Shown: positions 45,630-55,997, numbered from the stretch's first letter. The stretch: 64,000 nucleotides of DNA from an uncultured Clostridia bacterium (GCA_944386475.1 CALXBH010000035.1:1-64000); one strand, 5' to 3'. Made by a program: numbers and translations. The notes: generated by a model not told the origin, from the letters alone.

Positions 45630-45694
45630 GTGCTTTATAGGCGGCGGTTTGGGATTTAAAAAGGGTACCGGTACCCGGAAAGGCAGGAAAAATC

Positions 45695-47056
45695 ATGGAC
45701 ATGAATCTGGGCAGTTTGGTGACGGAGGATCTTTCCGCCGGGATGCCCTATAATCTGGAGGCGGAGCAGTCGGTTTTAGGCGCCCTGCTGCTGGAGCCTT
45801 CCAGCATCACCCTGGTGCTGGAATACTTAAAGCCGGAGTGCTTTTTCAGGGAACAGCACCGTCAGATCTTCGGGGTGATCCTGCGGATGTACACGGGGGG
45901 GAACCCCGTGGACTTTGTAACGGTGCTGGATCAGGTAATCAAGGAAAAAATCTTTGACACCCCCGACAGCGCAAAGCTCTATTTGGCTCAGCTCATGGAG
46001 CTTGTGCCCACCACGGCGAACCTGGAAAACTACTGCCGGATCGTCCAGGAAAAATTCTATGTCCGGTCGCTGATCCAGGCGGCCCGGGAGATTATCCAAA
46101 ACGCCCAGGAGGGCGGCGGGGACGCCAAAGACCTGCTGGACATGGCGGAACAGCGGATCTTTGAGATCCGCCAGGGCAAGGACGCCACCGGCCTCACCCG
46201 GATCGATGAGGCGATCATCTCGGTGTACGACCGGCTGCAAAAGCTGGCGGGAAGCGAAAAGGAAAACTATTTGGGCGTCCCCACCGGCTTTACCCGGCTG
46301 GACACCCTGATTACCGGTTTAAACGACTCCGACCTGGTGCTGCTGGCGGCCCGCCCCGCCATGGGAAAAACAAGCTTTGCCTTAAACATCGCCGCCAACG
46401 TGGCCAAAAAGACCGGCAAGCAGGTGGCGATCTTTTCCCTGGAAATGTCCAAGGAGCAGTTAGTCAGCCGGCTTTTGTCCAGCGAGGCTTTAATCTCCAG
46501 CTATAACCTGCGCACCGGGGAGCTCTCGGCGGACGAGTGGGTCAAGCTCGCCTCCAGCGCGGAGATTTTAAGCCAGACCCAGATTTATCTGGACGATACC
46601 CCCGGCATCACCGTGGCGGAGATGAAAGCAAAGCTCAGGCGGCTTAAAAACCTGGGGCTTGTGGTAATCGACTACTTACAGCTGATGAGCACCGGCCGCC
46701 GGGACGGCAACCGGGTGCAGGAAATCTCCGAGATCACCCGGAATCTAAAGATCATGGCCAAGGAACTGGACGTGCCGGTGCTCACGTTGTCCCAGCTCTC
46801 CCGCGGCCCGGATTCCCGAACGGAGCACAGGCCCCTTTTGTCCGACCTAAGGGAGTCCGGCTCCATCGAGCAGGACGCGGATATCGTCATGTTCCTCTAC
46901 CGGGAGGCGTATTATGAAAAAGAATCGGACAAACAGCACATCGCCGAGTGCATCGTGGCCAAAAACCGCCACGGCGAAGCCAGCACGGTGGAGCTGGGCT
47001 GGGACGGCCAGTACACCCAGTTTTCCAACCTGGAATGGAACCGGGATGAGCCGTAA
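45695..47056 (+). CDS. dnaB: Replicative DNA helicase DnaB
   Basis: A 453-residue hexameric helicase that unwinds DNA at the fork. An N-terminal helical domain (MPYNLEAEQSVLGALLLEPS onward) is followed by a RecA-like motor with Walker A ARPAMGKTSFALNIA, Walker B LGLVVIDYLQLM and the arginine-finger region. No intein is present. The ATG follows GGAAAGG-type sequence. It overlaps tilS by 11 bp. Confidence 0.97.
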   Translation: MDMNLGSLVTEDLSAGMPYNLEAEQSVLGALLLEPSSITLVLEYLKPECFFREQHRQIFGVILRMYTGGNPVDFVTVLDQVIKEKIFDTPDSAKLYLAQLMELVPTTANLENYCRIVQEKFYVRSLIQAAREIIQNAQEGGGDAKDLLDMAEQRIFEIRQGKDATGLTRIDEAIISVYDRLQKLAGSEKENYLGVPTGFTRLDTLITGLNDSDLVLLAARPAMGKTSFALNIAANVAKKTGKQVAIFSLEMSKEQLVSRLLSSEALISSYNLRTGELSADEWVKLASSAEILSQTQIYLDDTPGITVAEMKAKLRRLKNLGLVVIDYLQLMSTGRRDGNRVQEISEITRNLKIMAKELDVPVLTLSQLSRGPDSRTEHRPLLSDLRESGSIEQDADIVMFLYREAYYEKESDKQHIAECIVAKNRHGEASTVELGWDGQYTQFSNLEWNRDEP

Positions 47057-48404
47057 GGCGCTGGAGACTGTCCATCGTTATGAGATGTTTTCCATCGGCG
47101 ACCAGGTGGTGGCCGGGGTGTCCGGCGGCGCGGATTCTATGGCGCTGCTGGACTTTTTGTGCACGGGCCCTTTAAAGCTGCAGGTGACGGTCTGCCATAT
47201 AAACCACCTGCTGCGGGGGAAGGAAAGCGACCGGGACGAGGATTTTGTCAGACGTCTCTGCCGGCGGTACGGGGTGCCCTGCCGGGTGCTCCGATGCGAT
47301 ATCGCGGCGTTGGCCCGGCAAAAAAAGCAGGGGCTAGAAGAGTGCGCCCGAAAAATCCGGTACGATTTTTTTGAGCAGACAGCCAAAAAACTGGGGGAAA
47401 ATGTGAGAATCGCCACGGCCCACACCCTGTCCGACCGGGTGGAGACCATGCTGTTCCACCTGGCCCGGGGCACCGCCGCCGGAGGGTTCACCTCCATTCC
47501 CCCGGTGCGGGGGAGGATTGTGCGGCCGCTTATCGACTGCACCCGGGCGGAGGTGGAACGCTACTGCGCGGCCCGGCGCATTCCCTATGTGACCGATTCC
47601 ACCAACCGGGATCCCCGGTTTTCCCGCAACCGCCTGCGGCTTAAAGTCATCCCGGAGCTCCGGCAGATCAACAGCGGGTTTGAGCAAAACGCCCGCCGCC
47701 TGATGGAGGACATCCGGGAGGATCACGCCTATTTAAACGAGCTGGCAAAGAGGGCGGTTTTAAAAGCCCGCCAGGGCGTTTTGGAGGACGGCGTTTTGGC
47801 AGAAGAGCTGGCAAAACTCCCTCTGCCGGTGAAAAAGCGGGCGGCGGCCATGGTGCTGGAGGCCTGGAACTGCGAAAAAAGCGCCGCGCAAATCGGACGG
47901 TTTTGCCAAATAATTAGGGGAAAAAGCGGAACACTAAACCTGTCCGGCCGCCGGACAGCGGTGTTAACGGAAGGCGTTTTGGCGCCAAGGCAGGCGCTGG
48001 AGCCGTATTTTGAGTTCCCCCTCACCGATGGGGAACATGATTTGCCCGGGGGGTGGCGGGTCATCGTTCAGACTTTGGACAAAGAAAATTTTTTGCGGTT
48101 TCAAAAAATTCACAAAAATCGGTTCCATTATTTATTTGACTGTGATAAAATAATGAATAACTTTGTGCTGCGGCAAAAACTGCCGGGGGATGTGATCACC
48201 CTATACCGGCGGAATGTGACGAAAAGTATAAAAAAATTGCTTGGGGAACAAAAGCTTACCGCCGTGCAAAAAAGCCGGGTGCCTGTGATTGCGGATGAAA
48301 TGGGCCCGCTGGCGGTGGGATGCTACGGCATGAGCGTCCGCGCCGCGGCGGATGAAACTACCAGCCGCTTTCTGGCGGTGACGGTAGAGGGCCCCGGCAT
48401 CTGA
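47046..48404 (+). CDS. tilS: tRNA(Ile)-lysidine synthetase
   Basis: A 452-residue essential enzyme that adds lysine to C34 of the AUA-reading tRNA-Ile. The ATP pyrophosphatase P-loop [10 protein letters not shown] lies near residue 27, and [18 protein letters not shown] and [15 protein letters not shown] follow. The C-terminal TilS domain has [25 protein letters not shown]. The ATG at 47046 inside the dnaB end gives the normal N-terminus; earlier codons in this frame only overlap dnaB. Confidence 0.95.
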   Translation: MSRKALETVHRYEMFSIGDQVVAGVSGGADSMALLDFLCTGPLKLQVTVCHINHLLRGKESDRDEDFVRRLCRRYGVPCRVLRCDIAALARQKKQGLEECARKIRYDFFEQTAKKLGENVRIATAHTLSDRVETMLFHLARGTAAGGFTSIPPVRGRIVRPLIDCTRAEVERYCAARRIPYVTDSTNRDPRFSRNRLRLKVIPELRQINSGFEQNARRLMEDIREDHAYLNELAKRAVLKARQGVLEDGVLAEELAKLPLPVKKRAAAMVLEAWNCEKSAAQIGRFCQIIRGKSGTLNLSGRRTAVLTEGVLAPRQALEPYFEFPLTDGEHDLPGGWRVIVQTLDKENFLRFQKIHKNRFHYLFDCDKIMNNFVLRQKLPGDVITLYRRNVTKSIKKLLGEQKLTAVQKSRVPVIADEMGPLAVGCYGMSVRAAADETTSRFLAVTVEGPGI

Positions 48405-48453
48405 CAAAACGGCCGGGGAAAAGGCTTTTGGGAGAAGGGACAGAACAAATTCC

Positions 48454-48990
48454 ATGACAAACGATATTTTAAAAGTGCTGATTACCAAAGAAGAGCTGGA
48501 GCAGAAGGTGAAAGAGCTCGGGCGGCAGATCAGCCGGGACTACACAGGAAAAAACCTGCTGATGGTCAGCGTCCTGAAAGGGTCGGTGGTGTTTATGGCC
48601 GACTTGATGCGGGCGGTCACCATCCCCTGCGAGATCGACTTTATGTCGGTGGCAAGCTATGGATCGGGGGTCAAGACCAGCGGCGTGGTCAAGATCATCA
48701 AGGATCTGGACATCGATTTAAAAAACCGGGATCTTTTGTTGGTGGAGGATATCCTGGACAGCGGCATGACCTTAAATTACATTAAAAACATGCTGGAGCA
48801 GCGGGGAACCCGTTCTATCCGGATCTGCACCCTGCTGGATAAGCCCGAGCGCCGCCAGGTGGACATTAAGGCGGATTATTCCGGTTTTTCGGTGCCGGAC
48901 GAATTCGTCGTGGGCTATGGGCTTGATTTTGCGGAAAAATACCGCAACCTCCCCTATGTAGGCGTATTAAAACCCTCCGTTTACTCGTAA
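48454..48990 (+). CDS. hpt: Hypoxanthine phosphoribosyltransferase
   Basis: A 178-residue purine salvage enzyme. The PRPP-binding motif [13 protein letters not shown], the flexible loop [10 protein letters not shown] and the base-binding [20 protein letters not shown] are all present. The tilS-hpt-ftsH order is conserved in Firmicutes. Its start is 50 bp after tilS. Confidence 0.97.
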   Translation: MTNDILKVLITKEELEQKVKELGRQISRDYTGKNLLMVSVLKGSVVFMADLMRAVTIPCEIDFMSVASYGSGVKTSGVVKIIKDLDIDLKNRDLLLVEDILDSGMTLNYIKNMLEQRGTRSIRICTLLDKPERRQVDIKADYSGFSVPDEFVVGYGLDFAEKYRNLPYVGVLKPSVYS

Positions 48991-49009
48991 AATAAGCCGC
49001 CGGCTCTAA

Positions 49010-49031
49010 AAAACGCCCGGGGCGGCGTTTT
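49010..49031 (+). terminator. Terminator-like hairpin between hpt and ftsH
   Basis: AAAACGCC (49010-49017) and GGCGTTTT (49024-49031) form a short stem with the T run inside it. Termination may be partial. Confidence 0.5.
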
Positions 49032-49094
49032 ATAAATGGGAGTCAATAAGGGCGATTCTTCCGGCGGCAGGCCGGACGCAAGGAGTTGAATAGA

Positions 49095-51380
49095 TTGAAC
49101 AAAAAGATCAAGAGCATCGTCTTATATATCGTACTGATCGTGGCGCTGGTAGCTGCGGTGATGTTTATGGTAAATATGATGAATGCCCCCACCGCTTCTT
49201 ACCGGTATTCCGACGTTATCCAGCTGTTTTACGATAATAAGGTAGAAGCGTTCACCCTGGATCTGGGAAGCGGCGAGCTGCAAATGAAGCTGCGCCCCGG
49301 CGCTGCGCTGGAGCCAAGCCGCGGTTCGGTGCTGGCGGGGACCGGCTCTTCGTCCAACACGTCGTCCGGCGCGGCTGCCTCGGATACGGGATCACAGACG
49401 GCTTCTTCCGGTGATGCTTCCTCCCAGGGAGAAGGGCCTTCCGCGGGGGAAGCTTCCAGTGTTGTCTCCGATGACGCTGCCGGGGCTGCCTCCGAAAACG
49501 GCGGGGCCAGCAGCAATGGGGCTTCCTCTGTTTCCTCTCAGCCTGCTCAGGGAGGTGCTTCTCAAAACGGCGGCTTTTTAAGCGGTTTGCTGTTCGGCTC
49601 CGGTGCAAACGGCCAGTCCGGGGATCAGGTAATTACCTACCGGGTGCCCAACGTCAGCCTGTTTGTGAGCGTTATTGAGCAGTATGTCAACGAATACAAT
49701 GCGGCCCATCCGGATAATCCCATTGAATACGATATGGAGCCCGCCACCGACAACAGCTGGCTGATTACCCTTCTGCCCACCCTCCTTTTGGTGGGCGTGC
49801 TGATCGCCTCCATGGTGTTCATGATGAAGCAGACCAGCGGCGGCGGTATGGCCAAGTTCGGAAAAGCCAACATGAAAAACCCGGTGCAAAACGGCAAAAA
49901 GACCACTTTTGCCGACGTGGCCGGCGCCGAGGAGGAAAAAGAGGAGCTGGTGGAAATTGTTCAGTTCCTCAAACATCCTGCGAAATTTAACGATCTGGGC
50001 GCGCGCATCCCCAAAGGCGTTTTGCTGGAGGGCCCGCCCGGCACCGGTAAAACCCTGCTGGCCCGGGCAGTAGCGGGCGAAGCGGGCGTGCCGTTTTTCT
50101 CGATTTCCGGCTCCGATTTTGTGGAGATGTTCGTGGGTCTGGGCGCTTCCCGTGTGCGGGATCTGTTTGAACAGGCCAAGAAAAATTCGCCGGCCATCAT
50201 CTTTATCGACGAGATCGACGCCGTGGGACGCCAGCGGGGCACCGGCCTGGGCGGCGGCCACGACGAGCGGGAGCAGACTTTGAACCAGCTGCTGGTGGAG
50301 ATGGACGGCTTTGGTGAAAACGAAGGCATTATCGTCATGGCCGCCACCAACCGCAGCGACGTGCTGGATCCGGCGCTGCTGCGTCCCGGCCGGTTCGACC
50401 GCCAGATCGTGGTGGGCTATCCCGACGTCAAGGGCCGTGAGGAAATCTTAAAGGTTCACTCCCGCAACAAGCCTTTAGGCTTTGATGTTGATTTAAAGAC
50501 CATCGCCAAATCCACTGCCGGCTTCACCGGCGCGGATTTGGAAAACCTGCTTAACGAAGCGGCGCTTTTAGCCGCCCGGAAAAACCGCAAGGCGATCACC
50601 GAGCAGGATATCGAAGAGGCTACCATCAAGGTGGTGGCGGGCCCCGAAAAGAAATCCAGGGTTATGACCCCCAAGGACAAACAGATCACCGCCTATCACG
50701 AGGCAGGCCATGCGATTTGTATGTACTACCTGCCCACCCAGGATCCTGTCCATCAGATTTCCATTATTCCCCGGGGGATGGCGGCAGGCTTTACCATGTC
50801 CCTGCCGGAGCAGGATAAGACCCATATGACCAAGGGCGAGATGACCGAGACGATCATCGGCCTGCTGGGCGGCCGGGTGGCCGAACAGCTTACTCAGGAC
50901 GATATCTGCACCGGCGCCTCCAACGATATTGAGCGCGCCACCCGCATCGCCCGGGATATGGTCACCAAATACGGCTTCAGTGAAAAACTCGGCCCCATCA
51001 CCTACGGCAATGGGGACCATGAGGTGTTCCTGGGGCGGGATTTCAGCCAGGGCAACAACTGTTCGGAAAACGTGGCGGCGGAAATCGACGCCGAGGTCCG
51101 GGAGATTATCGAAACCGCTTACGAGCGGTGTAAGGATATCCTGGTGGAGCATATGGATGAGCTCCAGAAGGTGGCGAAATACCTGCTCATTAAGGAAAAG
51201 ATTGACGGAGAAACCTTTGAAAAGCTCGTCAAGGGAGAGATCGACCTCCCCAAGGCGGAGGATTCTGCGGCTAAGGAAGACACCGCTTCTGATGGCGGGC
51301 CGGCGGAGGAAACAAAACCGGATGACGATCATGGCTTTGAAGATCCCAGCAAGGATTTCCCGGATCTTCCTAAAGTGTAA
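49095..51380 (+). CDS. ftsH: ATP-dependent zinc metalloprotease FtsH with unusual Ser/Gly/Ala-rich insert
   Basis: About 761 residues. Membrane helix 1 (about 7-27), an extracytoplasmic domain, membrane helix 2 (about 217-240), AAA ATPase with Walker A GPPGTGKT near 313-320, Walker [13 protein letters not shown] region, and protease with the zinc motif HEAGH near 535. Residues about 84-160 of the external domain are Ser/Gly/Ala-rich and not found in typical FtsH. The TTG at 49095 lies 9 bp from AAGGAG. The acidic C-terminus is also extended. Confidence 0.95.
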   Translation: MNKKIKSIVLYIVLIVALVAAVMFMVNMMNAPTASYRYSDVIQLFYDNKVEAFTLDLGSGELQMKLRPGAALEPSRGSVLAGTGSSSNTSSGAAASDTGSQTASSGDASSQGEGPSAGEASSVVSDDAAGAASENGGASSNGASSVSSQPAQGGASQNGGFLSGLLFGSGANGQSGDQVITYRVPNVSLFVSVIEQYVNEYNAAHPDNPIEYDMEPATDNSWLITLLPTLLLVGVLIASMVFMMKQTSGGGMAKFGKANMKNPVQNGKKTTFADVAGAEEEKEELVEIVQFLKHPAKFNDLGARIPKGVLLEGPPGTGKTLLARAVAGEAGVPFFSISGSDFVEMFVGLGASRVRDLFEQAKKNSPAIIFIDEIDAVGRQRGTGLGGGHDEREQTLNQLLVEMDGFGENEGIIVMAATNRSDVLDPALLRPGRFDRQIVVGYPDVKGREEILKVHSRNKPLGFDVDLKTIAKSTAGFTGADLENLLNEAALLAARKNRKAITEQDIEEATIKVVAGPEKKSRVMTPKDKQITAYHEAGHAICMYYLPTQDPVHQISIIPRGMAAGFTMSLPEQDKTHMTKGEMTETIIGLLGGRVAEQLTQDDICTGASNDIERATRIARDMVTKYGFSEKLGPITYGNGDHEVFLGRDFSQGNNCSENVAAEIDAEVREIIETAYERCKDILVEHMDELQKVAKYLLIKEKIDGETFEKLVKGEIDLPKAEDSAAKEDTASDGGPAEETKPDDDHGFEDPSKDFPDLPKV

Positions 51381-51400
51381 GGAAAGGCTCTGTACGAATA

Positions 51401-51444
51401 AAAAACAGGCGCCGCAAAACATCTGTTTTGCGGCGCCTGTTTTT
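51401..51444. terminator. Intrinsic terminator of ftsH
   Basis: A perfect 20-bp stem (AAAAACAGGCGCCGCAAAAC with its complement) has an ATCT loop and ends in a T run. Confidence 0.88.
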
Positions 51445-51503
51445 ATATCTCCTGTTCTTACCTTGATGTTTTGTCGAATCTTTATTAAAAATGTCGAAAA
51501 ATG

Positions 51504-51532
51504 TTGTTTTTCTATAACTAAAATGGTACAAT
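51504..51532 (+). promoter_or_regulatory. Promoter of the first paralogous membrane protein
   Basis: TTGTTT (51504-51509), a 17-bp spacer and TACAAT (51527-51532), about 45 bp before the start. Confidence 0.7.
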
Positions 51533-51576
51533 AAATCTAACGCCTGCCATTTTACGAAGGATGAGAGGAATTTTGT

Positions 51577-52131
51577 ATGGATGGGATTTTAAGAGAAACC
51601 GGCATGGGGCCCATCATTCTTTTTGCCGGTATTTTTATCTTATTGTATGTTTTTATGGCTTCGGGGCTGCAAGGCTTAGCCAAAAGACGGCTGCTGACCG
51701 GGCTTGGCTGGCTTGGGTGGATTCCCATTGCCAACATATATCTGTTTGGACGGATTGTAGACGATATTTATTATTGCAACGGTTATCAAAAGCACTATCG
51801 TTTTTGGCTGCTGATAACTTTTTTCGCAAACATTCCTGCAGGATGGCTGGCAAACAGCGCAGGGGATATCAGGCTTTTGGGATTGATCCTGTTGCTGGTG
51901 ATAGCGGTAGTTGATTTAGTGCTTTACCTGATCGGCCTTTACGCCATTTACTCCGACTACGCGCAGGAATATCGGGTGGTCTTTTTGGTATTGTCCATCT
52001 TTGTGCCGGGAGCGTTTGCATTTCTGCTGTTTTTTATAAGAAAACGGGAAGGGGAATCGGTGCAAAGCCCGCCTGGCTATTGGGAAAACGGGGTTTATTA
52101 CTTAAAAGGGGCGAATCCTCCCAGAGAGTAG
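51577..52131 (+). CDS. Membrane protein, WIPxANxYLFG family, paralogue 1
   Basis: A 184-residue protein with about four membrane segments. After helix 1 it has AKRRLLTGLGWLGWIPIANIYLFGRIVDDIYY, a block shared with the next three genes. The tail contains SPPGYWENGVYYLKGANPP, also shared. It is the shortest paralogue and lacks the Gln/Pro/Tyr-rich tail. Function is unknown; the block recalls DUF5684-like proteins. ATG follows GATGAGAGG. Confidence 0.75.
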   Translation: MDGILRETGMGPIILFAGIFILLYVFMASGLQGLAKRRLLTGLGWLGWIPIANIYLFGRIVDDIYYCNGYQKHYRFWLLITFFANIPAGWLANSAGDIRLLGLILLLVIAVVDLVLYLIGLYAIYSDYAQEYRVVFLVLSIFVPGAFAFLLFFIRKREGESVQSPPGYWENGVYYLKGANPPRE

Positions 52132-52242
52132 GCGTCCGGGCACGGCGGCAGCCGGCTGGCTTTTTAGGCAAGCGAGCAGTCCAAGGCGCTGGTTTTTTAA
52201 GCGCCCAGACAGGATTGCGGAAGGACGCCGGGCAAAAAACTG

Positions 52243-52271
52243 TTGTGAAAGGCCTGTCCCCATGATATAAT
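52243..52271 (+). promoter_or_regulatory. Promoter of the second paralogous membrane protein
   Basis: TTGTGA (52243-52248), a 17-bp spacer and a consensus TATAAT (52266-52271), 80 bp before the start. Paralogues 2 to 4 may be one transcript from here. Confidence 0.75.
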
Positions 52272-52350
52272 GGTATCAGCCAAAGTATACGCCGTCATTG
52301 ACAAAAAAGCGGGGCGTTTTTGGTAAGTATTTTCGGAAGGGGCGTTTAAA

Positions 52351-53310
52351 ATGTACAATGATTACAACTTCGATTACAACTTTAATTGGGGACAAAACCC
52401 TGGCTACGGAACTCAAGAAGTAGATCCGGAACTAATTTTTTCCGTCTTCGGGATATTTTTCGCCGTTATGGCAATTATTGGACTGCTGTTTTACATTCTC
52501 CGGGCCGTCGGCCTGATGGGGATCGCCAAAAGACGGGGGTTCCCAAATTCCTGGCTTGCGTGGATTCCTTTTGCCAATGCCTATTTGTTTGGTAAGGTGG
52601 CGGACGACATCAGCTACCGCAACGGCCAGATAAAGGCGTTTCGGAAGATCCTGCCGGCGCTGGAGATTGTGGCAAGCGTTGGGGTTGCCATCAGCTTTGC
52701 CGTCATGATGGAGCCGCTGGTGGAAGTTCTGTCCGCTATGATTACCTACAGGGATCAAGCCTGGAGCTTTTATTATCCTCAAACGCAAGTGGACTCTATG
52801 TTATTTACGATAGGCATCGGGGCAATGATTATGATGATTGCGATGGTTGTGGCCGCGGTGTACGTCGTGTTTCACTACATCGCCCTTTACCGGATTTATA
52901 AGGACTACTCTCCCAACGAGGCGGTCATCTTTTTGGTGCTGTCCATCTTTCTTTCGGGGATTTTCGAGCCTATTTCCCTTCTTATCATCAAAAACCGCAC
53001 AGGCGCTTCGATCACCAACCCTCCCGGACAATGGGTAAACGGCGTGTTCCAGTACAACATGGGCTACGGCTATTCCGGCGCCCAGGGGAACGGGCAGGGA
53101 TACGGCTATAATCCTTACGCCCAGCAGCCCGGCTACAACCCCTATTACCAGCCGCAGCCTCCCCAGCAGCCGCCTTATGGCACTGGGTATAACGGCGCGC
53201 AGCAGGCTCCGGGACAACAAGCGCCCCAGCAGCCCGGGCAGCCTCAAACGCCGCCTCAGGCGCCCAATCCGCCTTATGGGAACAATCAGAATCCCGGACA
53301 GAACAGTTAA
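52351..53310 (+). CDS. Membrane protein, WIPxANxYLFG family, paralogue 2
   Basis: A 319-residue protein. An N-terminal Tyr/Asn/Asp-rich stretch precedes helix 1, then comes the family block RRGFPNSWLAWIPFANAYLFGKVADDISYRNGQ, three more hydrophobic segments, NPPGQWVNGVFQYN, and a tail of about 80 residues rich in Gly, Tyr, Gln and Pro (YNPYAQQPGYNPYYQPQPP). The tail looks disordered and probably cytoplasmic. Function is unknown. ATG start with GGAAGGGG upstream. Confidence 0.78.
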   Translation: MYNDYNFDYNFNWGQNPGYGTQEVDPELIFSVFGIFFAVMAIIGLLFYILRAVGLMGIAKRRGFPNSWLAWIPFANAYLFGKVADDISYRNGQIKAFRKILPALEIVASVGVAISFAVMMEPLVEVLSAMITYRDQAWSFYYPQTQVDSMLFTIGIGAMIMMIAMVVAAVYVVFHYIALYRIYKDYSPNEAVIFLVLSIFLSGIFEPISLLIIKNRTGASITNPPGQWVNGVFQYNMGYGYSGAQGNGQGYGYNPYAQQPGYNPYYQPQPPQQPPYGTGYNGAQQAPGQQAPQQPGQPQTPPQAPNPPYGNNQNPGQNS

Positions 53311-53344
53311 CCGGTAGCTAGCAAGAGAAAAGAAGGGGATTGCC

Positions 53345-54295
53345 GTGGCGGAGTTTTGGATCTTATGGAGCCTTATGATATTTCTTGTGCTGGGGATTTG
53401 GGGGACAGCCTATGTGCTGGGGAGCCTCGGCCTTTACCGGATCGCCAAAAACCGGGGCTTTTCAAAACCCTAGCTCGCCTGGATCCCCTTTGCAAGCGCC
53501 TATCTGCTGGGAAAGACCGCCGATGACATTTGTTACCGAAACGGCAAAAAGGAAGCCTGCCGCAAGCTGCTGCCGGGGCTTTTGATCGGCTATGCGGGCG
53601 GCCTTTTGGTGGTCTGCCTGACGATGTTTGTTTTGACCCAGTGGCTTCCCCATTCGGGCCTATATGGAAAATATTACGCCGATGCCAACACCAAGATCCT
53701 GCTGGTGTTTCTGCTTTGGGTGTTCCTCTTTGTGGCTGTGCTGATTGCTTTTGTAGTGTTTTTGTATATCACCCTCTATCAGATCTATAAGAAGTATTCT
53801 CCTGACGAAGCGGTGTTGTATCTCCTCCTGAGTATTTTTGTCGGCCTTGTTTTGTCAGCGGTATTTTTGTTTGTCATCCGGGACCGGGTGGGCCGGTCGA
53901 TTGCTTATCCTCCCGGTGTGTGGGAAAACGGGGTGTTCCGGCCTTACTATATAAATCCGGCCAACCCCTATGGCGGGTACCAGCAGGGGCAGCCTCAACA
54001 AGGGCAGCCCTTTGGGCAGGCGGGCTTTAGTCCCTACACGCAGCCGCCTCAGCCCGGGTATAACCCGTATTACCAGCCGACCCAGCCCGGACAGCCCCAG
54101 CAAGGGCAGCGGCCCTATGCGGGCAGCCCTTCTTATGGAAGCGGGCAGCCGCAGGGAACGAGCCCCTTTGCCCCGCCGCCAGAGCGGCAAAACCCGGATT
54201 TTTCGGCGGGAGATGCAACAAAGGAGCAAAAAGCAGGCTCGTTCGGAGATCTTCAGCGCCGCCAGCAGGACGGCGGGGACAGTGCCCGGCGGTAA
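53345..54295 (+). pseudogene. Membrane protein paralogue 3 with in-frame amber codon
   Basis: Reading from GTG 53345 (AAGGGG upstream), the frame gives helix 1, the block NRGFSKP, then TAG at 53471-53473, then LAWIPFASAYLLGKTADDICYRNGK in the same frame through the remaining helices, PPGVWENGVFRPYY and a Gly/Gln/Pro/Tyr-rich tail to 54295. In paralogues 2 and 4 the TAG position is Trp (WLAW), so TGG to TAG explains it. The rest is intact, so the nonsense change is recent, read through, or a base error. A restart at TTG 53582 would lose helix 1 and the block. Confidence 0.8.
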
Positions 54296-54362
54296 ACCGG
54301 CCCGGCTGCCAATAACAATCAAATGACAGGAATTAATCAGTAAATTAGGGGAGAGTTTTGCT

Positions 54363-55196
54363 TTGGGAACATCGGAAATCACATCGGCTGGAATGCAAAA
54401 TACCACGTTTCTGTGGATAATCGTGATCGCCTTTGGGGCAATCTGGCTGGGGCTCCATATTATACAGGCGGTAGGGCTGCAAAAGCTTTCCTCCAACCGG
54501 GGGGAGAAGGGAGCATGGCTCGCCTGGCTTCCGATCGGCAGTTCTTATGTGCTGGGGCGCACTGCGGACGGCATTCAAAGGGAGTCTGAACGCCGGGCGT
54601 TTTTCCGGATCTCTTTGCCGGTTTTGCAGCTTTGTTTACTTGTGATAGCGGGCATTTTGCCTTTTCTGCAAAGCGCCGTGACGATGATTTCAGGCGGCCG
54701 GCCGGTGATGCGGATCGTTTCGGATATCCCGGTACTGGCTGCGCTGATGGACGTTTTGTGGGTGATTTTGCTGCTGGCCGCAGTGACCGTCCAGTATATA
54801 TCCTTGTACACCGTCTTGCGGGAGTATGCGCCTTTTGAGGCGAACGGCAACCTGGTTTTAAGCATCATCTTCCCGTTTTTGTGCGCTGTTTTCCTGTTTG
54901 CGATCCGTGATAAGCGCCCCTATCGGGAACTGGAGCGGCAGCGGTTGGAAACCGAGCTAAAAGAGCGCGATGCCCAAAAGAGCCCGGAGCTGATTGCGCT
55001 GGAGCGTTTGAAGGCGGAAGCGGCGGCAAAGGCGGAGACACAGGGAGGCGCTAAAACGGAGCAGTCTCCCCTGGCGGATGCTATAGAAAAAAAGGCCGCG
55101 GAGAAAAGAGCGGAGCGTGCCGGCGTGGACAGCAGCTTCCTGACGGTGGAGGACCGGGGAGACGGGAAAAACCCCTTTGCCCCGCCTGGAAGATAG
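54363..55196 (+). CDS. Membrane protein, WLAWLP family, paralogue 4
   Basis: A 277-residue protein with the family block NRGEKGAWLAWLPIGSSYVLGRTADGIQ after helix 1 and about four membrane segments. Its tail differs from the others: residues about 185-277 are charged and helical (ELERQRLETELKERDAQKSPELIALERLKAEAAAKAE), probably a coiled coil, ending in KNPFAPPGR. The start is TTG behind GGGGAGAG. It lies 67 bp after paralogue 3. Function is unknown. Confidence 0.75.
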   Translation: MGTSEITSAGMQNTTFLWIIVIAFGAIWLGLHIIQAVGLQKLSSNRGEKGAWLAWLPIGSSYVLGRTADGIQRESERRAFFRISLPVLQLCLLVIAGILPFLQSAVTMISGGRPVMRIVSDIPVLAALMDVLWVILLLAAVTVQYISLYTVLREYAPFEANGNLVLSIIFPFLCAVFLFAIRDKRPYRELERQRLETELKERDAQKSPELIALERLKAEAAAKAETQGGAKTEQSPLADAIEKKAAEKRAERAGVDSSFLTVEDRGDGKNPFAPPGR

Positions 55197-55617
55197 GCAG
55201 GAAGCGGATTCCTTTGGTCGCCGCCATGTTTTGGGAAAGATGCACAAAATGAGCGGGCAAATTTCAAAAAAACTTTTCGTATACGGGGTTGCTTTTCGCA
55301 GCCCCGTATAGTATTATATAAGAGCGTGACTGCGACATGATATGCGATGAAGCGGGAGGTTGCAGGCGTTTCTCATCAAAACGTCTGGGGAATTTCCGTG
55401 GAGTATGTCCGATTTTAAACCGGGCGACAAAAGATGCTGAATGAACAGAAAAAGATACGCAAACCGAAGGCCTTGGGCGTTCAGGTGCGTTTTCTGTCTG
55501 CACCCCGGAAAAACTGCGCGTTTTTTCGGATTTTTTGTTGTGTGGGTGTGAAACACACGGGTGCGTGTTCAGTTTTTATGTCTTGTCCCCCGACCAATTT
55601 TCAAGGAGGCGATGACA
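55197..55617 (+). other. Upstream region and long leader of the S10 operon
   Basis: A 421-bp stretch without a supported gene. A 12-bp hairpin, ATACGGGGTTGC/GCAGCCCCGTAT with one G-U, overlaps the promoter at 55289-55317. About 300 nt of leader then precede rpsJ. Leader-mediated control by ribosomal protein L4 is known for S10 operons in other bacteria; I could not identify its structure here. Confidence 0.5.
55289..55317 (+). promoter_or_regulatory. Promoter of the S10 operon
   Basis: TTGCTT (55289-55294), a 17-bp spacer and TATTAT (55312-55317). It is the best -35/-10 pair in the gap. Confidence 0.55.
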
Positions 55618-55929
55618 GTGGCAGTCAAGGAGAAAATCAGAATCAGACTGAAAGGGTATGATTCCAGTTTGGTCGACGCTGCGGCGGCGAAAATCGTTGA
55701 AAACGCAAAGCGTACCGGCGCCAGAGTATCTGGTCCTATTCCACTTCCGACCGAAAAGGAAATCGTTACCATCCTGCGTGCCGTCCACAAGTATAAGTAC
55801 AGCCGTGAACAGTTTGAGATGAGGACTCACAAAAGGCTCATTGATATTTTGCGCCCTTCCAACAAAACGGTGGAAGCGCTGCAGAGCCTGGAACTTCCTG
55901 CTGGCGTAGACATTGAGATTAAGCTCTAA
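55618..55929 (+). CDS. rpsJ: 30S ribosomal protein S10
   Basis: 103 residues, with [17 protein letters not shown] near the start, [16 protein letters not shown] and [21 protein letters not shown] at 55618 is chosen because AAGGAGG is 8 bp away and the length is then normal; ATG 55612 is only 2 bp from that site. It heads the S10 operon; S10 also acts with NusB in antitermination. Confidence 0.97.
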   Translation: MAVKEKIRIRLKGYDSSLVDAAAAKIVENAKRTGARVSGPIPLPTEKEIVTILRAVHKYKYSREQFEMRTHKRLIDILRPSNKTVEALQSLELPAGVDIEIKL

Positions 55930-55997
55930 GGTCTTACACGTGCAGGTCAAGTTGGCGGCCAAAGGCCGTTAACCAATAACCGAAGGAGGAAGAAATC

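Noticed and set aside
53582-54295. A separate shorter gene starting at TTG 53582
   Set aside because: The same frame upstream to 53345 matches helix 1 and the WIP block of the paralogues, so this is the 3' part of an interrupted gene.
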